Shown: positions 1-5,959 of the stretch, piece after piece | How positions within the stretch are numbered: the stretch's first letter is position 1 | Layout of the letters: the number at the start of each line of letters is the position of its first letter | DNA from: Pseudomonadota bacterium | GTDB lineage: Bacteria; Pseudomonadota; Alphaproteobacteria; Rhizobiales; Xanthobacteraceae | Assembly (NCBI GenBank): GCA_023417665.1 | Contig: JAEZFA010000123.1 | Location: 1 to 10,443, forward strand | DNA length: 10,443 nucleotides | Direction: 5' to 3' | Made by a program: the position numbers and the translations under genes | Notes under the pieces: generated by a model | Told to the model about the DNA's origin: nothing | What the model saw: the letters and a program-made list of their open reading frames with translations, nothing else | The model's database searches: none

Positions 1-1
1 A

Positions 2-1945
2 CCCTATACCGGCCGCGTCATCAAGGTGCTGGAGAAAGCCCGCCAGCAATTGCTCGGCATCTATCGCAAGGTTTCGCAGGGCGGCGGCCGCCTCGTTCCG
101 GTCGACAAGAAATCGCTCGGCCGCGAAATCGCAATTCCCGCGGGGCTGGAGAACGACGCCGAAGACGGCGATCTCGTCACCGCCGATCCGTTGCCGCAAC
201 GCGCCTTCGGCCTTGCCACCGCAAAGGTCCGCGAGCGTCTCGGCTCGGTCAAATCCGAAAAGGCGGTGAGCCTGATCGCGATTCACGCCCACGGCATTCC
301 GAACCAGTTTCCGGCTGCCGCGATTGCCGAAGCCGAACGCGCAAAGCCCGCCACGAGCGAGGGGCGCGAAGACTGGCGCGCGCTTGCCCTGATCACCATC
401 GACCCCGCGGACGCCAAGGATCACGACGACGCGGTACATGCCGCGGAGGACGACAACCCGGAGAACCGCGGCGGCTTTGTGCTTACCGTCGCCATCGCGG
501 ACGTCGCGCATTATGTGACGCCGGATTCCGCGCTTGATCGCGGAGCGGTCTTTCGCGGCAATTCCGTGTACTTCCCCGACCGCGTCGTTCCGATGCTGCC
601 CGAACGCATCTCGAACGACCTGTGCTCGCTGCGTCCGGAAGAAGACCGCCCCGCCCTCGCCGTTCGCATGATCGTCGATGCCAACGGGCGCAAGAAGCGC
701 CACTCCTTCCATCGCGTGCTGATGCGCTCGCACGCGAAGCTCTCCTATCAGCAGGCGCAGGCTGCGATCGACGGCAAGCCCGATGACACGACGCAACCGC
801 TTCTGCGCGACGTGCTGAAACCGCTATGGGCCGCCTATCATGCGCTTGCGAAAGCCCGCGACTCCCGTGAGCCGCTGGCGCTCGACATCCCCGAACGCAA
901 GCTGGTCCTGAACGCCGACGGCACGCTCAATCGCGTGACCACGCCGCAACGCCTCGACGCCCACCGGCTGATCGAGGAGTTCATGATCCTGGCAAACGTG
1001 GCGGCGGCGGAAACGGCGGAAGCCAAACGCACGCCGATCATCTACCGCGTGCATGACGGTCCTTCGATGGAGAAGGCGGCGGCACTGCGCGACTTTCTCC
1101 AGACCATCGGCATCTCGCTGCCGAAATCGGACACGCTGCGTCCCGCATTGTTCAACAGCGTGCTTCGCCGCGTGAAGGATACCGAATACGAGCGGCTGGT
1201 GAACGAGGTTGTGCTGCGCTCTCAGGCGCAGGCGGAATACTCGGCGAACAACTACGGCCATTTCGGATTGACGCTGCGCCGCTACGCGCATTTCACCTCC
1301 CCGATCCGGCGTTACGCCGATCTGATCGTGCACCGCTCGCTGATCCGCGCGCTCAATCTGGGCGACGACGGCCTGCCGAACGGCACGACGCCAGAAAGCC
1401 TCGAAGAGATCGCAGCGCGCATTTCCGCCGCCGAGCGCCGCGCCATGGCGGCCGAACGCGAAACCGTCGATCGGCTGATCGCCCATTACATGGCCGACCG
1501 GGTCGGCGCGCATTTCCGCGGCGTGGTCGCGGGCGTTACCCGGGCGGGCCTCTTCGTGAAGCTCGACGAAATCGGCGCCGACGGCTTCGTGCCGGCCCGC
1601 ACCATCGGCAACGAGTTCTTTGCCTATCACGAGGCCCTGCAGGCACTGGTCGGCGACCGCTCGGGCGAAGCCTACCGGCTCGGCGACATTGTCGAGGTGA
1701 AACTTGTGGAAGCGGTTCCGGTCGCCGGCGCGCTGCGCTTCGAACTGCTTTCCGAAGGCCGTTACGACCTGAAAACCACCCGCAAAACCCGCAGCCCGCA
1801 AGGCGCACGCGGCAGACATGCGCCGGCGGAGCGGCAAAACGCCTCGAAGCATGGCAAACAAGACGTGCCCGGATCAAATAGAATGCCGAAAAAGGGCGGC
1901 AAACGCGGCCCCCGCAGCGGCAAAGGAAAAGGCAAACGGCGATGA
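2..1945 (+). CDS. rnr: Ribonuclease R, 3' part (5' end outside window)
   Basis: Processive 3'-to-5' exoribonuclease of the RNB (RNase II) family, a cytoplasmic enzyme that degrades structured RNA. The frame is open from base 2, so the N-terminal helix-turn-helix and most of the first cold-shock domain are missing; a GTG at 26 is internal. The second cold-shock-like domain lies around nt 80-270. The RNB catalytic core follows, with the metal-binding motif DPADAKDHDDA at nt 401-433 and the family hallmark HFTSPIRRYADLIVHR at about nt 1289-1336. An S1 RNA-binding domain spans about nt 1515-1650 (FRGVVAGVTRAGLFVKL). The last 60 or so residues form a Lys/Arg-rich tail, as in other RNase R proteins and unlike RNase II. 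The stop overlaps the next start as ATGA, which implies translational coupling to the DUF983 gene. Identity is secure; only the N-terminus is unseen. Confidence 0.97.
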   Translation, partial: PYTGRVIKVLEKARQQLLGIYRKVSQGGGRLVPVDKKSLGREIAIPAGLENDAEDGDLVTADPLPQRAFGLATAKVRERLGSVKSEKAVSLIAIHAHGIPNQFPAAAIAEAERAKPATSEGREDWRALALITIDPADAKDHDDAVHAAEDDNPENRGGFVLTVAIADVAHYVTPDSALDRGAVFRGNSVYFPDRVVPMLPERISNDLCSLRPEEDRPALAVRMIVDANGRKKRHSFHRVLMRSHAKLSYQQAQAAIDGKPDDTTQPLLRDVLKPLWAAYHALAKARDSREPLALDIPERKLVLNADGTLNRVTTPQRLDAHRLIEEFMILANVAAAETAEAKRTPIIYRVHDGPSMEKAAALRDFLQTIGISLPKSDTLRPALFNSVLRRVKDTEYERLVNEVVLRSQAQAEYSANNYGHFGLTLRRYAHFTSPIRRYADLIVHRSLIRALNLGDDGLPNGTTPESLEEIAARISAAERRAMAAERETVDRLIAHYMADRVGAHFRGVVAGVTRAGLFVKLDEIGADGFVPARTIGNEFFAYHEALQALVGDRSGEAYRLGDIVEVKLVEAVPVAGALRFELLSEGRYDLKTTRKTRSPQGARGRHAPAERQNASKHGKQDVPGSNRMPKKGGKRGPRSGKGKGKRR

Positions 1946-2355
1946 ACGAGACAGGCACGCAGCGCAATCTCGGCCAGGCGGTAAAGCGCGGTTTTCTCGG
2001 CCGCTGCCCGAATTGCGGTGAAGGAAAGCTGTTCGGAAAATTTCTCAAGGTGACCGACGAATGCCCGGTCTGCCACGAAGCGCTGCGCCATCACCGTGCC
2101 GACGATGCGCCGGCCTATCTCGTCATCCTGATCGTCGGCCACATCATCGTGCCGCTCGCGCTCCTGGTCGAGAAACTCTACCAGCCGCCGCACTGGCTCG
2201 CCTTCTCGATCTGGCTGCCGCTGACGCTGATCCTCTCGCTCGTGCTGCTGCAGCCGATCAAGGGCGCGATCGTCGGCTGGCAGTGGTCGCAACGCATGCA
2301 CGGCTTCGACCCGAACCATGTCGACGAAATCGAACTGATGAAAGACGCGCGATGA
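1942..2355 (+). CDS. DUF983 small membrane protein with zinc-ribbon-like cysteines
   Basis: 137-residue DUF983 protein; the family has no established biochemical role. Two CxxC pairs (C22/C25 in CPNCG and C41/C44 in CPVC) look like a small zinc ribbon at the cytoplasmic N-terminus. Two hydrophobic segments follow at about residues 57-77 and 84-104, and then a short charged tail. The conserved RGFLGRCPNCG start and the HRADDAPAYLVI stretch are typical of the family. The ATG overlaps the rnr stop (ATGA), and the stop in turn overlaps the Nudix start by the same four bases, so the three genes are probably co-transcribed and translationally coupled. As far as I recall, rnr, DUF983 and Nudix genes are often neighbours in rhizobial genomes. 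A role linked to RNA decay would be only an inference from position. Confidence 0.92.
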   Translation: MNETGTQRNLGQAVKRGFLGRCPNCGEGKLFGKFLKVTDECPVCHEALRHHRADDAPAYLVILIVGHIIVPLALLVEKLYQPPHWLAFSIWLPLTLILSLVLLQPIKGAIVGWQWSQRMHGFDPNHVDEIELMKDAR

Positions 2356-3101
2356 ACAAGCCCGATCGCGGGGAGCGCTGGAATCCGCCGGAGGCCGTCA
2401 AGCTTGGGCCGAATACCGGCCGCTCGATGCAGCCGAAAGATTCGGCGACACTGATCCTCGTCGATCGCTCGGGCAAGAAACCGCGCGTGCTGCTCGGCAA
2501 GCGCAACGACAATCAGGCTTTCATGCCCGGGAAATATGTGTTTCCGGGCGGGCGGCTGGATGCCGCCGACCGGCAGATAAAGCCGCTCGATGAACTCGGC
2601 GAAGTCTGCATGCGGCGGCTCGGCATGAACGTGGTCAAGTGGACCCCGAGCCGGGCACGCGCGCTTGCGCTCGCCGCCATTCGCGAAACCGCCGAGGAAA
2701 CCGGATTGCTTATCGGCCGCAAGGCGACCGATCCGGTCGCCTCGAAAGCGGAAGCATGGTCGCCTTTCGTCAGCAAACAGATCAGGCCGTCGCTTTCCGG
2801 CCTCACCTTCGTCGCCCGCGCGATTACGCCGCCCAAGCGGGCGCGCCGGTTCGACTCGCGCTTCTTTCTGGCGAGCCGCGAAAGTGTCGGCGACGAGATC
2901 GAGGGCATCGTCGGCCCCGATACCGAACTGGTCGCGCTGCACTGGCTCAGCTTCGATGACGCGCTGGAAGCCGATCTGCCCAACATCACCAAGGTCGTGA
3001 TCCGGGAGGTCGCCGATCGCCTGAATTCCGGCGAAATGGGGCGTCCCGCCTCGTTTTTCTGCTTCCGCAGCGGGCAATTCTGGCGCGGCGAGCTGGACTA
3101 G
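2352..3101 (+). CDS. Nudix hydrolase with an extended Nudix box
   Basis: 249-residue Nudix-superfamily protein, expected to hydrolyse a nucleoside diphosphate linked to another moiety; the substrate cannot be read from sequence. The fold starts near residue 30 (SATLILVDRSG). It carries FPGGRLD at 64-70 and the metal-binding helix REtaEEtG at 111-118. About 43 residues separate the GG from the RE, much longer than the classical GX5EX7REUXEEXGU spacing. This split box is seen in NUDT19/NUDT7-like members (some of which act on CoA derivatives), so that subgroup is a tentative suggestion. The ATG at 2352 is chosen because it overlaps the DUF983 stop (ATGA); upstream in-frame codons back to 2061 lie inside that gene. 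The gene ends 96 bp before rpmG, which has its own promoter-like sequence. Confidence 0.88.
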   Translation: MNKPDRGERWNPPEAVKLGPNTGRSMQPKDSATLILVDRSGKKPRVLLGKRNDNQAFMPGKYVFPGGRLDAADRQIKPLDELGEVCMRRLGMNVVKWTPSRARALALAAIRETAEETGLLIGRKATDPVASKAEAWSPFVSKQIRPSLSGLTFVARAITPPKRARRFDSRFFLASRESVGDEIEGIVGPDTELVALHWLSFDDALEADLPNITKVVIREVADRLNSGEMGRPASFFCFRSGQFWRGELD

Positions 3102-3110
3102 CCCTTTTCC

Positions 3111-3138
3111 TTGACTTACCGGCGGCGGCCGCTAGGTT
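3111..3138 (+). promoter_or_regulatory. Probable sigma-70 type promoter of rpmG
   Basis: TTGACT at 3111-3116 and TAGGTT at 3133-3138 are separated by 16 bases, just after the Nudix stop and about 60 bases upstream of the rpmG start. The -35 hexamer is close to consensus; the -10 is weaker but acceptable for GC-rich alphaproteobacteria. GGCGGC (3121-3126) and GCCGCC (3139-3144) form an inverted repeat around the -10. The leader downstream carries two short palindromic elements, GGGCCC (3151-3156) and GGGGTCCCC (3169-3177). Inferred from sequence only. Confidence 0.55.
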
Positions 3139-3197
3139 GCCGCCAAATTCGGGCCCAAGAAAGCTTCTGGGGTCCCCCTACTTTCAGGACATTCGCG

Positions 3198-3365
3198 ATG
3201 GCCAAGGCTGTAACCCTCAAGATCAAGCTCGTCTCGACGGCCGACACCGGCTTTTATTATGTGACGAAGAAGAACTCGCGCACCATGACCGAGAAGATGG
3301 TCAAGAAGAAGTACGACCCGGTCGCGCGCAAGCACGTCGAGTTCAAGGAAGCCAAGATCAAGTAG
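3198..3365 (+). CDS. rpmG: 50S ribosomal protein L33
   Basis: 55-residue basic protein of the large ribosomal subunit, located near the tRNA exit site. The MAKAVTLKIKLVSTADTGFYYVTKKN start, the TMTEKMVKKKYDP core and the length match the L33 family. It is the cysteine-free form that does not bind zinc, the usual type in alphaproteobacteria. The ATG at 3198 is preceded by AGGA at 3186-3189 with 8 bases of spacing; in-frame codons upstream to 3111 cover the promoter and are not translated. The gene has its own probable promoter (3111-3138) and a strong terminator 28 bases after the stop, so it is likely a separate short transcription unit, perhaps with some read-through from rnr-DUF983-Nudix. 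Confidence 0.97.
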   Translation: MAKAVTLKIKLVSTADTGFYYVTKKNSRTMTEKMVKKKYDPVARKHVEFKEAKIK

Positions 3366-3392
3366 TTCGGGCTTTCCGGCCGGACAGAAAAG

Positions 3393-3417
3393 AAGGCGCC
3401 CTTTCGGGCGCCTTTTT
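3393..3417 (+). terminator. Intrinsic terminator of rpmG, possibly bidirectional
   Basis: A perfect GC-rich stem, GGCGCCC (3395-3401) and GGGCGCC (3406-3412), closes a four-base TTTC loop. It is extended by AA/TT pairs and followed by a run of five T (3413-3417). On the opposite strand the same hairpin is followed by TTCTTTTCT, so it could also stop transcripts arriving from pleD or from the intergenic region. Confidence 0.9.
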
Positions 3418-3693
3418 CAGTTTCTGGTGCCGTTTGCAGAATTAGGTGGCCGGCAGACAAAGAAAGAGGAGGCCTCTCATCTCAAGCCTGCCGGCCGAAC
3501 CCCACGGACCCAGGAGATGCGGCGGACCTGAGCATTCCGTAGGGTTAGCTGATCGTTAAAACGTGGTCTGAACCTAGCGTGCCCCCCGCCAAAGGCAACG
3601 GGAATTCAAAGGCTTGGGCACCGAATCGCGCGGTTGGCTTAAAGGATAACCTTACCGGGGAACCGCGTTAAGTATGGCAATCCTTGCGGACGC
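3418..3693. other. Non-coding convergent gap with several inverted repeats; possible structured RNA
   Basis: No credible protein-coding frame, tRNA, SRP RNA, tmRNA or RNase P RNA hallmark was found between the 3' ends of rpmG and pleD. The stretch holds at least three sizeable inverted repeats. GGCCGGCAG (3448-3456) pairs perfectly with CTGCCGGCC (3488-3496). AACCCCACGGA (3498-3508) pairs with TCCGTAGGGTT (3536-3546) with one mismatch, and encloses CAGG/CCTG at 3511-3514 and 3527-3530. CGCGGTT (3629-3635) pairs with AACCGCG (3661-3667), and encloses AAGG/CCTT at 3642-3645 and 3650-3653. A shorter pair, GTGCCC (3579-3584) and GGGCAC (3616-3621), lies between the second and third. None ends in a T-run, so they are not typical terminators. 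The region could be an sRNA on either strand, the pleD 3' UTR, or simply GC-rich chance pairing. No promoter is evident. Confidence 0.35.
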
Positions 3694-5067
3694 TCAGGCA
3701 GCGTCGGCGACGACCCGGTTCCGCCCGTCCCGCTTGGCGCGGTAGAGCGCCTCATCCGCCCGTTTCATGATCATGGCGGCGGCATCTTCGGGGGTCGAGC
3801 GGGCAGCAATGCCGATGGAAATCGTGACCTCGATCTGCCGCTGCCCGCGCTGGATCGTAAAGGGATCGCCCGCCACCCGCCGGCGGATCCGCTCGGCGAC
3901 CATGGTGGCGACGCCAATATCGGTGTCGGGCATGACCACCACGAACTCCTCCCCGCCATAGCGGCAGGCAAGGTCAAATCCCCGGATACACGCCCGCAAC
4001 CGGTCGGAGAAATCGCGCAGCACGTCGTCGCCGGCGTCATGTCCCCAGGTGTCGTTGATCGCCTTGAAGTAATCGATGTCGAGCAACAGCACCGAGAGTG
4101 ATTTGCCGCGCGCGGCCGAACGATCGACCAGCGTGCCGACATGGCTTTCCATGTATCGGCGATTGTAAAGCCCGGTAAGCCCGTCGGTGACGGCAAGCTC
4201 CATCGACGTTTGCACGCTGTCGCGCAGCCGTTCGGTGTAGCGCTTGCGCTTGATCTGGCTCCGCACCCGCGCAACCAGCTCGTTCTTGTCGATCGGGCGG
4301 ACGATATAGTCGTTGGCCCCGAGATCGATCCCGCGCAACAGGCGCGCCTGATCGCCCGGTTCGGTGGTCAGCAGGATCGGCAGATGCGGCGTGCGGTCGA
4401 GCGAGCGCACCTGACCGCAAAGCCGCAAGGCGTCGAATTCCTGCAGATCGAGGCTGAGCAGCAATAAGTCGTATTGCCCTTCGGCAAGCCGGAACAAAGC
4501 TTCCTGCGGGTTGCTTTCGATATCGACTGCATGCTGCCGGGCCAACGCATCGTGAATTCGCTCGCTCGAAGATGCGCGGTCATCGACCAGAAGGATTCGG
4601 CCGCCCTCTCCCGTTTCGCTCGCGGTATCGGCAACGGCCGGCGTAACGCCAATTTCGTGGGACGTGACGGCGCGCATGCGCAGCTCGTCAATCACCATCT
4701 TGAGCCGCGACAGCGAGCGGACGCGGGTGATCAGCGCAAGATCGTTTACGGGCTTGGTCAGGAAATCATCCGCACCGGCTTCCAGCCCGCGCACGCGATC
4801 GGACGGCTGGTCAAGCGCCGTCACCATCACGATAGGAATATGCAGCGTCGCCGGCGAACTCTTGAGGCGGCGGGCGGTTTCGAACCCGTCCATGCCCGGC
4901 ATCATCACGTCAAGCAGGATGATGTCGCAAAGACCACGCTCGGCAATGTCGATTGCTTCGGCACCGCTGGTCGCGCTCACGACCTCGAAATACTCGGCGG
5001 ACAGCCGCACTTCGAGCAGCTTCAGGTTAGCGCGAACATCGTCAACGATGAGGACACGGGCACTCAT
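3694..5067 (-). CDS. pleD: PleD response regulator / diguanylate cyclase (REC-REC-GGDEF)
   Basis: 457-residue cytoplasmic enzyme that makes cyclic di-GMP from two GTP once its first receiver domain is phosphorylated; in Caulobacter PleD acts at the pole in the swarmer-to-stalked transition. REC1 (about 1-120) has acidic pair D9/D10, phospho-acceptor D53, T83 and K105. REC2 (about 155-275) keeps D162/D163 but has S205 at the acceptor position and R257 in place of lysine, so it is a non-phosphorylatable dimerisation adaptor. The GGDEF domain (about 290-457) has D330, N338, GGEEF at 371-375 and the inhibitory c-di-GMP site RGFD at 362-365, so both catalysis and product inhibition look intact. 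Length and numbering are close to Caulobacter PleD. It starts 6 bp after the divK stop, with AAGGAAT inside the end of divK as ribosome binding site, so the two genes form an operon. Confidence 0.96.
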   Translation of the reverse strand: MSARVLIVDDVRANLKLLEVRLSAEYFEVVSATSGAEAIDIAERGLCDIILLDVMMPGMDGFETARRLKSSPATLHIPIVMVTALDQPSDRVRGLEAGADDFLTKPVNDLALITRVRSLSRLKMVIDELRMRAVTSHEIGVTPAVADTASETGEGGRILLVDDRASSSERIHDALARQHAVDIESNPQEALFRLAEGQYDLLLLSLDLQEFDALRLCGQVRSLDRTPHLPILLTTEPGDQARLLRGIDLGANDYIVRPIDKNELVARVRSQIKRKRYTERLRDSVQTSMELAVTDGLTGLYNRRYMESHVGTLVDRSAARGKSLSVLLLDIDYFKAINDTWGHDAGDDVLRDFSDRLRACIRGFDLACRYGGEEFVVVMPDTDIGVATMVAERIRRRVAGDPFTIQRGQRQIEVTISIGIAARSTPEDAAAMIMKRADEALYRAKRDGRNRVVADAA

Positions 5068-5073
5068 TCCGGC

Positions 5074-5442
5074 TTATTCCTTCGCGAAATGGCGCACGGT
5101 CTCGAGAAACTTCGAAACGGAAATCGGCTTTGAAAGATAGGCTTCGCAACCACCTTCGCGGATACGTTCCTCGTCGCCTTTCATCGCGAAAGCAGTGACC
5201 GCGACGACCGGGATCGAGCGAAGCTCGTCGTCCTCTTTCAGCCACTTCGTGACCTCAAGGCCCGACACTTCGGGAAGCTGAATGTCCATGATGATGAGGT
5301 CAGGCTTATGCTTGCGCGCAAGATCCAGCGCCTCGATCCCGTTCCGGGTCTCGATGGTCTGGTAGCCGTGCGCTTCCAGTAGATCGTGGAAGAGCTTCAT
5401 ATTGAGCTCGTTGTCCTCCACGATCAGGACAGTCTTGGCCAT
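5074..5442 (-). CDS. divK: Single-domain response regulator DivK
   Basis: 122-residue stand-alone receiver domain with no output domain. Alphaproteobacterial DivK is phosphorylated and dephosphorylated by the PleC/DivJ/PdhS-type kinases, binds DivL and so controls the CckA-CtrA cell-cycle pathway. Visible residues are the acidic pair E9/D10, phospho-acceptor D53 in IIMDIQLPEVSG, T83 and K105 in LSKPI. The alpha-4/beta-5 stretch (VTAFAMKGDEERIREGGC) is very characteristic of DivK. The ATG at 5440-5442 is preceded on its strand by a GGGGAAG purine stretch. pleD follows after 6 bp. The 220-bp upstream gap contains no TTAA, so a classical CtrA box (TTAA-N7-TTAAC) is not visible there. Confidence 0.96.
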   Translation of the reverse strand: MAKTVLIVEDNELNMKLFHDLLEAHGYQTIETRNGIEALDLARKHKPDLIIMDIQLPEVSGLEVTKWLKEDDELRSIPVVAVTAFAMKGDEERIREGGCEAYLSKPISVSKFLETVRHFAKE

Positions 5443-5662
5443 CCCGTCACTTCCCCGTCCACGCGACCGGCCTCCTGGCCTGCCGCAAAATCTTCAGGTC
5501 CCCGAATCGCCAGCAACGCTCGATGATCACCGAAAGCGCCTGCAAACTCGATGAATGTCTTCCGGCGTGCGAAAAGGTCAGGCTTTCCGGGCCGTTCGAC
5601 AAGACGATGCTTCTTTAGGCATCCTCCCGGCAGGGTAAAATACAATCGTTACGGAAGTGAAA
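5443..5662. promoter_or_regulatory. Divergent intergenic region between divK and DUF3572 gene
   Basis: This 220-bp gap must contain the promoters for the divK-pleD operon (minus) and the DUF3572 gene (plus). On the plus strand TAAAAT (5636-5641) or TACAAT (5641-5646) could serve as a -10, but no convincing -35 is present. On the minus strand I found only weak candidates. GGCC-TCCT-GGCC (5469-5480), flanked by GCG and CGC (5463-5465, 5484-5486), could form a small hairpin in the divK leader. An open minus-strand frame of 73 codons crosses the gap but matches no family I know and runs into divK out of frame. Confidence 0.45.
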
Positions 5663-5959
5663 ATGGCGCTAGGACGCGGGAAATCGTCGTTAACAAAGCA
5701 GCAGGCCGAGATGATCGGGATTGCGGGCCTGAGCTATCTCGCCGCCGACCCGGAACGGATTGGCCGCTTCCTGGCGATCACGGGGCTGGGGCCGGCAAGC
5801 GTGCGCTCGGCCGCTCGCGACCCCTCATTCCTGCCCTCGCTTCTCGACTATCTGCTCGCCAACGAAACCGAACTGGTCGCCTTTGCGGGGGAAATGAACC
5901 TCGATCCGGCCAAGGTGCAGGCTGCCCGTGACGTGCTGTCGCCGCCGGTCGTGTTCTAG
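5663..5959 (+). CDS. DUF3572 family protein
   Basis: 98-residue, mostly helical protein of the DUF3572 family, whose function is not known. The pattern of SLTKQQAEMIGIAGLSYLAADPERIGRFLAITGLGP is the family hallmark: one helix pair with a conserved LAxDPERIGRFLAxTGL-type segment. It has no signal peptide and no membrane segment, so it is expected to be cytoplasmic. I chose the ATG at 5663 because GGAAG (5653-5657) sits at ideal spacing; an in-frame GTG at 5657 lies inside that ribosome binding site. From memory this family is often found next to divK in alphaproteobacteria, here transcribed divergently. The stop codon shares the bases CTAG with the stop of the converging eipB gene. Confidence 0.85.
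   Translation: MALGRGKSSLTKQQAEMIGIAGLSYLAADPERIGRFLAITGLGPASVRSAARDPSFLPSLLDYLLANETELVAFAGEMNLDPAKVQAARDVLSPPVVF

Noticed and set aside
824..1861. Long minus-strand open frame (345 codons) opposite rnr
   Set aside because: It lies fully antisense to the conserved RNB and S1 domains, and its composition (rich in Arg, Ala, His) is typical of the antisense frame of a GC-rich gene. No family resemblance.
2178..3077. Minus-strand open frame of 299 codons opposite the DUF983 and Nudix genes
   Set aside because: It is a shadow of two well-supported plus-strand genes, with no recognisable motif.
3511..3531. CAGGAG followed by an ATG at 3517 and a four-codon frame (MRRT)
   Set aside because: The Shine-Dalgarno-like bases touch the ATG, with no proper spacing, and nothing downstream would be regulated by such a leader peptide.
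3448..3693. Possible tRNA, 4.5S/SRP RNA, tmRNA or RNase P RNA in the gap
   Set aside because: No CCA-type acceptor with T-loop, no GGAAG/SRP tetraloop signature, no tmRNA tag frame and no GAGGAAAGTCC RNase P core could be found.
4474..5133. Plus-strand open frame of 219 codons opposite pleD
   Set aside because: It is antisense to both PleD receiver domains, with no ribosome binding site or family motif.
5424..5645. Minus-strand frame of 73 codons upstream of and overlapping divK
   Set aside because: It resembles no family, overlaps the divK start out of frame, and fills what should be the divK promoter region. Kept only as a remark in the intergenic entry.
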